Assembly (NCBI RefSeq): GCF_000263855.1
Contig: NZ_AJWX01000015.1
Location: 62,001-126,000 of the forward strand
Reading direction: 5' to 3'
DNA from: Pseudomonas sp. M47T1
GTDB taxonomy: Bacteria; Pseudomonadota; Gammaproteobacteria; Pseudomonadales; Pseudomonadaceae
DNA length: 64,000 nucleotides
Part shown: one piece after another, positions 1 to 8,630 of the stretch
Layout: every line of letters begins with the position of its first letter
Numbering within the stretch: the first letter of the stretch is position 1
Notes under the pieces: model-generated
Told to the model about the DNA's origin: nothing
Seen by the model: only the letters and a program-made list of their open reading frames with translations
Database searches by the model: none
Program-made: the position numbers and the translations under genes

Positions 1-1
1 C

Positions 2-1849
2 GTGATGTTCGGCCCATCGCTGGCCGACAGTCTCGACAGCCAGGCCGCCAGCCTGCAACAGCGCTTCCGTGACCAGTGGATTGCCCGCGACGGCTCCCGT
101 GACAACCTGCTGACCCAGACCGGCAACAGCCAGTTAGCCTTGCAGGGGCATGTCAGCGCCCTGGACAACGCCATCGAAACCCTGTTCAAGCGCGACTTCG
201 TGGCCCTGGCCTTGCGCTCCGATGAGGCCGATGCATTCGAGATCGACAACATCGACAGCGACGGCCTCAACCGTGCCGTGGCCTATTTCAACAGCTACAA
301 GAGCTACGCAAACGAGCAAATGCCCAGTATTCCCGCCGCCTACCGCACACCGCTGCTCAAGGCCGCGCAGAATGCCGCGGCCCAGGCCATGCTGGTCAGC
401 CTGCAAGCACCCGCCGGGGCGGTGGTGAGCCTGGACCAAGGCGACTTCAACCTGTCCACCGACCAGGCCATGGTGTTGTACAACGCGTTCACCGACGTGC
501 AGCACCCGGAGCTGGCCACCTTGATGCGCAACCACCTGAACCGCCGGGCGCTGGCTGACATCAGCGCGGTACTGAGCGACATCGAAGCCCAACCGCTGTT
601 TCGCGGCCGGGTCGACATCGCCTCCTGGGACGGCTCGAAGAACCTCGGCCTGCGGCTGTTCCGCGCCACTGATGCCGCCGACCTCAAGCAGGACTTGGGC
701 CAGCAGTTTGCGGCGATCATGGACCTGGCCGAGCGCGGCGCGCCGGCCGTGGCCTGGGTCAAGACGCAGCAGCAAAGCCTGCCGGCGGCCGACCTCGACA
801 AAGTGCGGCGCTTGTCCGAGTTGCAGGACGAAATGCAGAAGTACAAGGCGCAGAACCCGGCCAGTTCGCCCATGCTGGTGGAGCAACTGGTCAGCCATGA
901 CTTCAACGACATGGACGTGGGCAGTTGCCTGCAAATACTCGGTTCGGCCAACCTGCCCGCCGGCAACGGCGAACTCAGCCGCCTGGCGGTGGGTTTGCAG
1001 CAACAGGCCATGAGCCGCTGTCGGCAGTTGCAGGTGCAGCGTGCGTCGGCGGCGTGGGTGGCCCTGGCCGATTATTTCAATCAATACCTGGCCGGGCGCT
1101 TTCCGTTTGCCCCCGGCGTGCAGGCCAGTGATGCGGACCCGGCGCGGGTGCAGCACCTGCTGGAGCTGATAGACGGCAACCTGGCCGACGCCCAGGCCGG
1201 GCTGGCCATGGCCGATCCGGTGGGGCGGCGCACTGCGCAGGACTTCCTGCAACGCTTACAGCAGTCCAGGGCTTGGCTGGGCGCCTTGCTCATGCGCGAT
1301 AAAAGCGGGATGACCGGGGTTGACCTGGACGTGCGCTGGCGCACCGACCGTGACCAGGAGCGTGGCGCCGACCAGGTGATTGCCTGGGGCCTGAACGCCG
1401 GCAGCCAGCAACTGGTGTACCCGGGCGCCGAACAACCGGCGCTGCGCTGGAACATCGGTGAACCGGTGCGCTTGACCCTGCGCTGGGCCAAGAACAGCGA
1501 CCAGCGGCCGGTAAGCGACCCGTCGCAACCCAGCCTTGCGGTCAGCGACCTGCAGGCCGGCTGGGAGTACGATGGCCCCTGGGCCCTGCTGCGCTTGATG
1601 CGCAGCCACGACGCCAGCCAGCGCCAGCCCAACGTCGATTTCACCGAGTTCCCCCTGAGCCTGCAATTGCCGGTGCATGGCCAAGCTGCGGTGGACAACC
1701 TGGCGCGTCTGTACGTGCGGCTGTCGGTGATGAGCCAAGGCTCCAAGCAACCGCTGTCGATACAGCCCTTGCCCTGGCGCGCGCCGCAATCGCCCTACGC
1801 CAGCCTGAACCTGCCGGCACCGCTGGCCAGTAATGAGGTCGCGCCATGA
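2..1849 (+). CDS. tssM: TssM/IcmF/VasK T6SS membrane protein, C-terminal part (5' truncated by window)
   Basis: This is the C-terminal 615 residues of a type VI secretion inner-membrane protein. TssM normally has about 1,100-1,200 residues, with N-terminal membrane segments and an NTPase-like domain, so the gene begins before the window. The visible part is soluble and helical, followed by a beta-rich end (roughly residues 430-615) with the LRWNIGEPVRLTLRWA and WALLRLM blocks typical of the periplasmic IcmF C-terminal domain, which contacts TssJ. The first in-frame codon is GTG at base 2, but I do not take it as a start. The stop overlaps tssA by 4 bases (ATGA), so the two are translationally coupled. 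The family call rests on these C-terminal blocks and on the tssA neighbour. Confidence 0.85.
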   Translation: MMFGPSLADSLDSQAASLQQRFRDQWIARDGSRDNLLTQTGNSQLALQGHVSALDNAIETLFKRDFVALALRSDEADAFEIDNIDSDGLNRAVAYFNSYKSYANEQMPSIPAAYRTPLLKAAQNAAAQAMLVSLQAPAGAVVSLDQGDFNLSTDQAMVLYNAFTDVQHPELATLMRNHLNRRALADISAVLSDIEAQPLFRGRVDIASWDGSKNLGLRLFRATDAADLKQDLGQQFAAIMDLAERGAPAVAWVKTQQQSLPAADLDKVRRLSELQDEMQKYKAQNPASSPMLVEQLVSHDFNDMDVGSCLQILGSANLPAGNGELSRLAVGLQQQAMSRCRQLQVQRASAAWVALADYFNQYLAGRFPFAPGVQASDADPARVQHLLELIDGNLADAQAGLAMADPVGRRTAQDFLQRLQQSRAWLGALLMRDKSGMTGVDLDVRWRTDRDQERGADQVIAWGLNAGSQQLVYPGAEQPALRWNIGEPVRLTLRWAKNSDQRPVSDPSQPSLAVSDLQAGWEYDGPWALLRLMRSHDASQRQPNVDFTEFPLSLQLPVHGQAAVDNLARLYVRLSVMSQGSKQPLSIQPLPWRAPQSPYASLNLPAPLASNEVAP

Positions 1850-2913
1850 CGCCTGCTGTTGCGGTTGATGTACCCGTTGTCGATGACGCACTGCTGGCTC
1901 CGTTACCCGGTGCCCAGCCCTGTGGCCCGAGCCTGCGCTACGACCTGGACTATGATCGCCTGCGCGAACTGCGCCGCGCCGATGACGACAGCCTGCCCAC
2001 TGGCGTTTGGCAGCACACCAGCAAACAGGCTGACTGGGCTGCGGTGGAGAGCCTGGCCAGCCAACTGCTGAGCCTGCGCAGCAAAGACTTGATGATCGCC
2101 GCCTGGCTGGGCGAGGCCTGGTTGCACCGCCAGGGTCTGGCCGGGCTGGAGGCCGCGTTGGTATTGATTGTCGGGTTGTGCGAGCGCTACCCCGATGAAC
2201 TGCACCCACAAGCGCAGGAGGGTGACCAGTCCTGGCGCGTCACGCCGCTGGACTGGCTGGTGCGCCGTTACGCCGAAGTGGTGCTAGTGAACCTGCCGCT
2301 ATTCGATGAGCCGCAGGCGCCCACGCTTTACGCCTGGCAGCAATTGCAGCAACAGCAGGTGCAGGCCAACGACAGCAAGGCGGCCAAGGTTCGCGCTGAA
2401 GAGGCCGTGCTGCAACGCAAAAAATGGCTGGAGCGCCTTCGCGCCGTGCCGGTTGGCCAGTGGCGGGCCGGGCTCGAGCACGTGCACCGAAGCCAGGTGT
2501 CACTGGCGCAACTGGAACAGTGGGGTGACACGTGGCTGGGGCTGCTGGCCCCCACGGTGGCGCCGCTGCGTGAAGTGACCAAGGCCTATGCGGCGCTGCT
2601 CAAGGAATTTACCGCCATGCACCCATCCGCTACCGTCGACAGCGTGGTCGAAACGGCCCTGGCCGTGACCCCGACGGCGCCCGAACCGCAGCCGACCATT
2701 CCCGCCGGTGTGCCGGCGAACCGCGAGGACGCCTACCGTCAACTCACGCTCATCGCCGACTTCCTAGCCCGCACCGAGCCTCACAGCCCGGTGCCGTATC
2801 TGATCAAGCGCGCGGTGGAATGGGGGCACAAGCCGCTCAATGAGTTGTTGTCGGAACTGATCAGCGCCGACGCCGAGGCGCGCCGGGTGTGGACGTTGAT
2901 GGGCGTATTGTAA
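1846..2913 (+). CDS. tssA: T6SS protein TssA (ImpA N-terminal domain family)
   Basis: TssA caps and primes assembly of the contractile T6SS tail in the cytoplasm. The 355-residue length fits the family. Residues about 17-110 carry the ImpA_N domain (PLPGAQPCGPSLRYDLDYDR), followed by a helical middle. The conserved C-terminal block at about 285-355 (EDAYRQLTLIADFLARTEPH, then PYLIKRAVEWG and PLNELL) is the part that oligomerises in short TssA proteins. The ATG overlaps the tssM stop by 4 bases. It is the last T6SS gene seen, and a strong terminator follows at 3053-3081. The rest of the T6SS lies upstream of the window, and no effector or immunity pair follows it here. Confidence 0.88.
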   Translation: MTPAVAVDVPVVDDALLAPLPGAQPCGPSLRYDLDYDRLRELRRADDDSLPTGVWQHTSKQADWAAVESLASQLLSLRSKDLMIAAWLGEAWLHRQGLAGLEAALVLIVGLCERYPDELHPQAQEGDQSWRVTPLDWLVRRYAEVVLVNLPLFDEPQAPTLYAWQQLQQQQVQANDSKAAKVRAEEAVLQRKKWLERLRAVPVGQWRAGLEHVHRSQVSLAQLEQWGDTWLGLLAPTVAPLREVTKAYAALLKEFTAMHPSATVDSVVETALAVTPTAPEPQPTIPAGVPANREDAYRQLTLIADFLARTEPHSPVPYLIKRAVEWGHKPLNELLSELISADAEARRVWTLMGVL

Positions 2914-3052
2914 GCGCTGGATGACGCAGTTGTACGATGACCGACCGTCTATCGTTTGCTTGCTCACAGATGTGGAATTAACCAAACGGTACATGTAAAA
3001 TCGCTCGCATTCGGCCAACGAGCCGCAGGAGCATGCCTCCTTCCTTCTTATA

Positions 3053-3081
3053 AAAAAGCCCGTCCATGCGACGGGCTTTTT
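3053..3081 (+). terminator. Intrinsic terminator after tssA
   Basis: A perfect 12-base inverted repeat (AAAAAGCCCGTC, loop CATGC, GACGGGCTTTTT) ends in a T run. The A-tract on the left arm would let it work in both directions. It lies 140 bases after tssA and 73 bases before the next start. Confidence 0.85.
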
Positions 3082-3154
3082 CGTTTCCGCTTTTTGATTC
3101 ACAGCCGCGCACGGACTGCGCATTCCTGTACCTTTTATAGAGAGACTGACACCC

Positions 3155-3427
3155 ATGCTGCGCCTGGTCCTGCTTTTCCTGTTGCAAACGTTCCGCCGCC
3201 TGTTCACCGGCAACTCCGTCAGCCCGCGTGCCGAGCTGCAAGGCAGCCACGCCGACAGCGACGAAGGCCGCTGGACGGCGAGCGCCATCATGATCATCTG
3301 CGCCTTGGTGATCTACATCATCGGCGGCCTGGGCCTGTACGGCAAAACCCACGTGTGGGACACCCTGACCCCGGCGCAGAAAGACTTCATTGTGCAGTCG
3401 ATGATCACTGACCAGCAGGTCCTGTAA
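3155..3427 (+). CDS. Small membrane protein of unknown function
   Basis: A 90-residue protein with an N-terminal hydrophobic stretch (MLRLVLLFLLQTF) and one clear membrane span at about residues 47-67 (ASAIMIICALVIYIIGGLGL), separated by a polar loop. The C-terminus (DTLTPAQKDFIVQSMITDQQ) is hydrophilic. Coding potential is supported by the composition and by the isolated, promoter-sized gap upstream, which starts after the tssA terminator. A GAGAGAC purine run lies a few bases before the ATG. I do not recognise a named family. It is followed by a copy of the cloverleaf repeat. The function is unknown. Confidence 0.6.
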   Translation: MLRLVLLFLLQTFRRLFTGNSVSPRAELQGSHADSDEGRWTASAIMIICALVIYIIGGLGLYGKTHVWDTLTPAQKDFIVQSMITDQQVL

Positions 3428-3469
3428 CACCGCCTCATCCCTGCGAACGCCCCCTGCGCAGGAACTGCG

Positions 3470-3580
3470 GGGCGGCCATCCGCCGTCAGGCTGCGAAAAG
3501 ATCCGCAGGACCTTCAGCGGTGTCATGCCGATCGCGGGCCCGCAGTGCGGGCCTTCGCAGCCTGCGGCAGCTCCGGCCTG
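3470..3580. repeat. Cloverleaf-type intergenic repeat, copy A (full length)
   Basis: Outer arms CAGGCTGCGAA and TTCGCAGCCTG enclose inner hairpins: AAGATCC-gca-GGACCTT, a weak middle hairpin around tgtcatgccg, and GGGCCCGC-agt-GCGGGCC. It lies between convergent genes (the small membrane protein and ddlA), where it could also act as a terminator. Eight other copies occur in the window. Confidence 0.8.
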
Positions 3581-3596
3581 GCGGCAGCCTGCGGGG

Positions 3597-4688
3597 CTAG
3601 CGGCTGGACTTAAGGTGGCTACGCTGGGCGTGCCGCTCCAGCGCCAGATCGATCAGGCGGCTCACCAGTTCGGTGTAGGTCATGCCTGCCGCCAGCCACA
3701 GTTGCGGGTACATGCTGATGCGGGTAAAACCGGGCAGGGTGTTCAGCTCGTTGATGATCACCTCGCCGCTGTCGGTCAGAAACACGTCCACCCGCGCCAG
3801 CCCGCTGCACCCCAGTACCTGGAAGGCTTCAACGGCCAGGGCGCGAACGCGATCGCTGGCGGCCTCGGGGATATCGGCAGGCACTAGCACCTGGGCGGCG
3901 TCGCCATCAATGTATTTGCTGTCGTAGGAATAAAAACCGCCCTTGACCACGATTTCGCCGCAGCCGCTGGCGATGGGCTGGTCATTGCCCAGCACGGCGC
4001 ATTCGATTTCGCGGCCCTGCACCGCAGCTTCCACCAGCACCTTTTCGTCGTAGCTCAGCGCCAGGTCCACGGCCTGCCAATAGCCGACTTCGTCCTCGAC
4101 CTTGCTCACGCCCACGGACGAACCCAGGTTGGCGGGCTTTACGAACAACGGCAGGCCCAGCTCGGCCTGCATCTGGGCGAAGTCCCGGCGCCGTGCGGTG
4201 GCGCGGTTGAGGCTGATGAATGGCGTGATGGCAAGGCCTGCGTCGCGCAGCAGGCGTTTACTGATGTCCTTGTCCATGCACACCGCCGAACCCAGCACGT
4301 CGGAGCCCACGAACGGCAGGTCGGCCATGCGCAGCAGGCCTTGCAGGCAGCCGTCCTCGCCCTGGGTGCCGTGCACCACCGGGAAGATCACGTCAATGTG
4401 CGCCAGGGGCGAGGCGCCGGTTTCCACCAACTGGCGCTCGGCCTTGCCCGGCACCAGCGCCAGTTCTCGGTTGGAGCGGTTGAGGGCAATCAGCGCCGGG
4501 TTTTCCTGGTTGAGCAGGTAATTGGAGGCATCGTTGAGGTGCCATTGACCGTCCTTGTCGATGCCGATCAGCACCGGCTCGAAGCGTTCGCGGTCCAGCG
4601 CCTCGACGATATTGCGCGCCGACTGCAACGACACTTCATGCTCGGCCGAACGGCCTCCGAAAATCACTCCCACGCGCAGCTTGGCCAT
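3597..4688 (-). CDS. ddlA: D-alanine--D-alanine ligase (DdlA type)
   Basis: Joins two D-alanines with ATP in the cytoplasm to make the peptidoglycan precursor dipeptide. At 363 residues it matches DdlA (about 364) rather than the shorter DdlB (about 306). The N-terminal GGRSAEHEVSLQSARNI block is the DdlA form. The PVVHGTQGEDGCLQGLL substrate loop, the ATP-grasp block KPANLGSSVGVSK and the C-terminal INELNTLPGFTRISMYP metal and ATP site are all present. The start is set by AAGGA 7 bases before the ATG. It stands alone, away from any mur/fts cell-wall cluster, so it is probably a second ligase beside a dcw-encoded DdlB. It is divergent from hemB. Confidence 0.93.
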   Translation of the reverse strand: MAKLRVGVIFGGRSAEHEVSLQSARNIVEALDRERFEPVLIGIDKDGQWHLNDASNYLLNQENPALIALNRSNRELALVPGKAERQLVETGASPLAHIDVIFPVVHGTQGEDGCLQGLLRMADLPFVGSDVLGSAVCMDKDISKRLLRDAGLAITPFISLNRATARRRDFAQMQAELGLPLFVKPANLGSSVGVSKVEDEVGYWQAVDLALSYDEKVLVEAAVQGREIECAVLGNDQPIASGCGEIVVKGGFYSYDSKYIDGDAAQVLVPADIPEAASDRVRALAVEAFQVLGCSGLARVDVFLTDSGEVIINELNTLPGFTRISMYPQLWLAAGMTYTELVSRLIDLALERHAQRSHLKSSR

Positions 4689-4829
4689 GACGGGTTCCTT
4701 ATTGGATAGGCGCTTTGCACCGTACTGTTACACTGGCGGCAACAATGCATTGTCAAAGCCGATTTGTCCTCAACGCCGGACAGGCATAATCTGACGCACT
4801 GATTTGTCATCTTCAACACAGGAATCAAG

Positions 4830-5801
4830 ATGTCCCAGTTCCCAATCGCTCGTCCACGGCGCCTGCGGCGTTCCGAGAACCTTCGTTCGCTGTTCCAGGA
4901 AACCGAGTTCAGCCTGGACGACCTGGTGCTGCCGATCTTCGTCGAGGAAGAGATCGATGACTTCGTGCCCATCACCAGCATGCCTGGCGTCGCGCGCATT
5001 CCCGAGTCGAAACTGGCCGGCGAGATCGAGCGCTATGCCCGTGCCGGCATCAAGTCGGTGATGACCTTCGGCGTGTCCCACAAGCTGGACGCCGACGGCA
5101 GCGACACCTGGCAGGAAAACGGCCTGGTGTCGCGCATCGCGCGCATCTGCAAGGACACCGTGCCGGAAATGATCGTCATGGCCGACACCTGCTTCTGCGA
5201 GTACACCTCCCACGGCCATTGCGGTGTGCTGTGCGACCACGGCGTGGACAACGACGCCACCCTGCGCAACCTGGGCAAGCAGGCCGTTGCCGCCGCTCGT
5301 GCCGGTGCCGACTTCATTTCGCCGTCGGCGGCCATGGACGGTCAGGTGCAGGCCATTCGCAGCGCCCTGGACGAGGCCGGTTTCATCGATACCTCGATCA
5401 TGGCCTATTCCACCAAGTTCGCCTCGGCCCTGTACGGCCCGTTCCGCGAAGCCGGAGGCTCAGCGCTGAAAGGTGACCGCAAGGCCTACCAGATGAACCC
5501 GATGAACCGCCGTGAAGCGGTGCGCGAGTCGCTGATGGACGAGCAGGAAGGCGCGGACGCCATCATGGTCAAGCCGGCCGGTGCATACCTGGACATCATC
5601 CGCGACATTCGCGAAGCCTCGCGCCTGCCGCTCACGGCCTACCAGGTGAGCGGTGAGTACGCGATGATCAAGTTCGGCGCCCAGGCCGGCGCCATCGACG
5701 AAGCCCGCGTGGTGCGCGAAAGCCTGGGCGCGATCAAGCGCGCCGGTGCTGACCTGATCTTCACCTACTTCGCCATGGACATCGCCCGCGACGGCATCTG
5801 A
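4830..5801 (+). CDS. hemB: Delta-aminolevulinic acid dehydratase, zinc-dependent type
   Basis: Condenses two 5-aminolevulinate molecules to porphobilinogen in haem synthesis. The 323 residues are close to the E. coli enzyme (324). The metal site DTCFCEYTSHGHCG has Cys121, Cys123 and Cys131, the three-cysteine catalytic zinc site. By established knowledge, the main Pseudomonas aeruginosa HemB lacks these cysteines and uses magnesium. The two active-site lysines lie in YSTKFASALYGPFREAGGSA (just after residue 190) and MVKPAGAYLDI (about 249). The start has AGGA before the ATG. This is probably a second, zinc-type paralogue, perhaps acquired; the genome should be checked for the other copy. A REP pair follows it. 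Confidence 0.93.
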   Translation: MSQFPIARPRRLRRSENLRSLFQETEFSLDDLVLPIFVEEEIDDFVPITSMPGVARIPESKLAGEIERYARAGIKSVMTFGVSHKLDADGSDTWQENGLVSRIARICKDTVPEMIVMADTCFCEYTSHGHCGVLCDHGVDNDATLRNLGKQAVAAARAGADFISPSAAMDGQVQAIRSALDEAGFIDTSIMAYSTKFASALYGPFREAGGSALKGDRKAYQMNPMNRREAVRESLMDEQEGADAIMVKPAGAYLDIIRDIREASRLPLTAYQVSGEYAMIKFGAQAGAIDEARVVRESLGAIKRAGADLIFTYFAMDIARDGI

Positions 5802-5819
5802 CCCGTCTGCTTGGCTTTA

Positions 5820-5905
5820 GTGGGAGCGGGCTCTGCCCGCGAGTGGCCATCGCGCAAGGCCAGTCTTGTCGCGGTCAGGCCTTCGCGGGCAAAGCCCGCT
5901 CCCAC
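5820..5905. repeat. REP pair (BIME-like) after hemB
   Basis: Two inverted copies of the classic Pseudomonas palindrome, GTGGGAGCGGGCTCTGCCCG at 5820 and its partner ending GCCCGCTCCCAC at 5905, are separated by about 40 bases. Each unit is itself a hairpin. The pair lies between hemB and the next gene and could act as a terminator or mRNA stabiliser. Confidence 0.88.
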
Positions 5906-6003
5906 AGTTGTTTCGCATCCGGCGATTAGCCTTTTCATTCTGCGGAATAATCATTCGCGATCCGTGTGTGACAATTGCAGCTTAACCATCCAAGAGGCAG
6001 TTG

Positions 6004-6906
6004 ATGGACACTCTGCAAAATATGCGCACGTTTGTCTGTGTTGCCGAATCCGGCAGCTTCAGCCATGCCGCCAAGCAATTGAATGTCGCCGTGGCTACGG
6101 TCTCGCGCAGTGTGGCGGCGCTCGAGGCGCACTTGCGCGCACGCCTGCTCAACCGCAGCACCCGCCATGTGGCCCTGACCGAAGTGGGCCAACGCTACCT
6201 GGTGCGTTGCGAGCAGATCATCGCCCACGTGGACGAAGTCGAAGCCGGCAACACCCAGCTGCGCCCCAGCGGCCGCCTGCGCGTGCACTCGATGATGGGC
6301 GTGGGCCGGCATTACGTGGTGCCCGCCATTGCCGATTACCGCCAGCAGTACCCTGACGTCAGCTTCGAGCTGACCATGGCCAACCGCATGCCGGACCTGA
6401 TCGAGGAGGGCATCGACGTGGCCATTGTGCTGGCCCCGCAGTTGCCGGACTCCGGTTACGTCAGCCAGCGCATCGGCCAGTCCTACAGCGTGCTGTGCGC
6501 CTCACCCGACTACATTGCCCGTCACGGCGCGCCGGCAACCCCCCAGGCGCTGCGCGAGCACGAATGCCTGCGGCTGGTAAGCCCCAGCAGCAGTGTTGAT
6601 CAGTGGGAGTTTTATGGCCACGACGAGGTGCAGCGCGTCAGCCTGCGGCCGTCGGCCTTCCAGGTGAACATGGGCGATGCCATGATCGAGGCTATAGAGT
6701 CGGGAATGGGGGTGGGTTCGTTGCCGGTGTTCTCGGCCCAGCGGGGCATCGACAGCGGCAGCCTGGTGCGGTTGTTGCCGCAATACCACCTGCAATGCTT
6801 GAATGTCTATGCGGTGTACACCAACCGGCGCTACCTGGATGCCAAGATCAAAGTGTTGATCAGCCATCTGCGGACAGTATTGCCGGGGGGTGAGGCGTCT
6901 ATCTGA
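6004..6906 (+). CDS. LysR-family transcriptional regulator
   Basis: A 300-residue regulator. The N-terminal winged HTH (residues about 1-60: TFVCVAESGSFSHAAKQLNV, then TVSRSVAALEAHL) is followed by a LysR substrate-binding domain (about 88-295). I chose ATG at 6004 over TTG at 6001 because AGGCAG precedes it and the family begins at this point. The NRSTRHVALTEVGQRY block and the GRLRVHSMMGVGRHYVVP linker match the DmlR/PA-type subgroup, which usually acts on a neighbouring redox or catabolic gene. No divergent structural gene is present here, so the target is unclear. Confidence 0.88.
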   Translation: MDTLQNMRTFVCVAESGSFSHAAKQLNVAVATVSRSVAALEAHLRARLLNRSTRHVALTEVGQRYLVRCEQIIAHVDEVEAGNTQLRPSGRLRVHSMMGVGRHYVVPAIADYRQQYPDVSFELTMANRMPDLIEEGIDVAIVLAPQLPDSGYVSQRIGQSYSVLCASPDYIARHGAPATPQALREHECLRLVSPSSSVDQWEFYGHDEVQRVSLRPSAFQVNMGDAMIEAIESGMGVGSLPVFSAQRGIDSGSLVRLLPQYHLQCLNVYAVYTNRRYLDAKIKVLISHLRTVLPGGEASI

Positions 6907-6909
6907 GGG

Positions 6910-7047
6910 TCAGTCTTGTGCGCCGGTGTGCTGGGGGCTAACCAGCGCCCGGCGACGGGCCTGACCGCGGCGGAGCTCGCGGCGATGATCGACGGCAATG
7001 CCGCACGAAATCAACAGCAGCAGTGCGTAGGCGACGAGACGAAGCAT
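6910..7047 (-). CDS. Possible 45-residue hydrophobic peptide
   Basis: A short frame on the minus strand encodes MLRLVAYALLLLISCGIAVD followed by a basic, arginine-rich tail, ending in QHTGAQD. The LLLISCGIA stretch resembles a membrane anchor or a poor lipoprotein signal. AAGGA stands 7 bases before the ATG, which is the main support for translation. It is convergent with the LysR gene and ends 4 bases after it. No family is recognised, and a chance frame remains possible. Confidence 0.4.
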   Translation of the reverse strand: MLRLVAYALLLLISCGIAVDHRRELRRGQARRRALVSPQHTGAQD

Positions 7048-7349
7048 GGGCATTCCTTACAGGTTCTTTCAATCCGCCGCCACTCTACCAATGGCTAGGG
7101 TGCGACGCTAGGTCGCAGGGTGCAAGGCTGTATTCCCAATGCGGTAACAATCGCTCTGATCATCGCCAGCAGACAGCGCCAAACGTCGCCGGCACCTGTA
7201 GCCGCAGCCTGGCGGCAGCGGCAAATAGCGTTACCGGCAGCGAATACGGACAACCTGTAGCGCGCAGGTCCCAATCGGTGCGCCAACCGTAGGCGCCGCC
7301 GGGCTGCAGCGCTACCATCGGCCGCATCGGAATATTGCTGGAGCGCTGC
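7048..7349. other. Non-coding gap between the small minus-strand frame and the ClC gene
   Basis: About 300 bases with no convincing gene. It contains GTAGCCGCAGCCTGGCGGCAG near 7198, a degenerate arm of the dispersed repeat. A GGAG before 7350 sets the ClC start. I see no clear promoter or terminator. Confidence 0.5.
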
Positions 7350-8630
7350 ATGTCGTTGCCTGAAACACCGGTTGTGGTTCGTTCACCTGTTCGTGCCACG
7401 GTAGCCCTGGCGGCCGTTACCCTGTTCACCGGCATTGGCGCCGGCCTCGGCGGCATGCTGCTGGCCCTGTTGCTGCACGGCATCCAGCACCTGGCCTACG
7501 GTTACAGCCAGGACCACCTGGTGGGCCACCAAAGCTTCCTGCTCGGCGTCACCGCCGCCTCGCCCCTACGCCGCGTAGAAGCATTGGCCCTGTGCGGGCT
7601 GGTGGCCGGGCTGGGCTGGTGGTTGCTGTACCGTTACGGCAAGCCGCTGGTCAGCATCAAGAAAGCAGTGGCCAATGGCGACGCGCGCATGCCGGGCAGG
7701 GCCACCGTGGTGCACGTGCTGTTGCAGATCATCACGGTGGCCCTGGGGTCGCCGCTGGGCCGGGAAGTGGCGCCACGCGAGCTGGGCTCGCTGATCGCCG
7801 ACCGCTTGTCACGCTGGAGCGGGCTGGACACGGACACCCGGCGGCTGATGATTGCCTGCGGCGCCGGTGCCGGGCTGGCTGCGGTGTACAACGTGCCGTT
7901 GGGCGGTGCAGTGTTTGTGCTGGAGGTGTTGCTGGCGCGTTTCGCCTGGCGCGAAGCGATCATTGCCCTGGCCACCTCGGCCATTGGCGCGTCGATTGCC
8001 TGGATAGGGTTGGGCGCCGAGGCGCAATACACGGTGCCGCACTTTGTCATCAGCCCCGGCCTGATTGCCTGGGCGCTGCTGTGCGGGCCGCTGTTCGGCC
8101 TGTCCGCGTACGGTTTCGTACGCCTCACCGGCGCTGCCCGCGAACGGGCGGCACGCGGTGGGTCACTGCCGGTACTGGCGTTGATCAATTTTACCTTCAT
8201 TGGCTGCATGGCCATCTTCCTGCCGCAAGTGCTGGGCAACGGCAAGGGCCCGGCGCAATTGGGCTTCGACGATCAGCTGACGATTGGCCTGGCCGTGCTG
8301 TTGCTGCTGGCCAAAGTGGCGGTCACCAGCAGCAGCCTGCGCGCCGGTGCCGAAGGCGGCTTGCTGACCCCGGCGCTGGCCTGCGGTGCGTTGCTGGCGG
8401 TGGTGCTGGGCGGGGGCTGGAACCTGCTGTGGCCGGGCGTGCCGCTGGGGGCATTCGCCATCGTCGGCGCGGCGGCGTTCCTGTCGTCCTCCATGAACAT
8501 GCCGCTGACGGCCATCGTGCTGGTGGTGGAGTTCACCCGCATCGATCATGACTTCCTGGTGCCAATCATCCTGGCGGTGGTGGGCTCGGTGTGCGTCACC
8601 CGGCTGTGCGCCAGGCTGTCGGCAGCCTGA
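7350..8630 (+). CDS. ClC-family chloride channel or H+/Cl- antiporter
   Basis: An integral membrane protein of 426 residues with 10 or more hydrophobic segments and the ClC fold signatures: ALGSPLGREVAPRELGSL (about 135-152), VYNVPLGGAVFVLEVLL (about 173-190) and AGAEGGLLTPALACGALLA near the end of the second repeat. ATG at 7350 is preferred to TTG at 7335 because GGAG sits 6 bases before it. The usual GREGP anion-filter motif reads GREVAP here, placing it in a divergent ClC subgroup, and no C-terminal CBS domains follow. Whether it is a channel or exchanger and which anion it carries cannot be read directly. It stands alone and is convergent with the DUF2790 gene at its 3' end. Confidence 0.88.
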   Translation: MSLPETPVVVRSPVRATVALAAVTLFTGIGAGLGGMLLALLLHGIQHLAYGYSQDHLVGHQSFLLGVTAASPLRRVEALALCGLVAGLGWWLLYRYGKPLVSIKKAVANGDARMPGRATVVHVLLQIITVALGSPLGREVAPRELGSLIADRLSRWSGLDTDTRRLMIACGAGAGLAAVYNVPLGGAVFVLEVLLARFAWREAIIALATSAIGASIAWIGLGAEAQYTVPHFVISPGLIAWALLCGPLFGLSAYGFVRLTGAARERAARGGSLPVLALINFTFIGCMAIFLPQVLGNGKGPAQLGFDDQLTIGLAVLLLLAKVAVTSSSLRAGAEGGLLTPALACGALLAVVLGGGWNLLWPGVPLGAFAIVGAAAFLSSSMNMPLTAIVLVVEFTRIDHDFLVPIILAVVGSVCVTRLCARLSAA

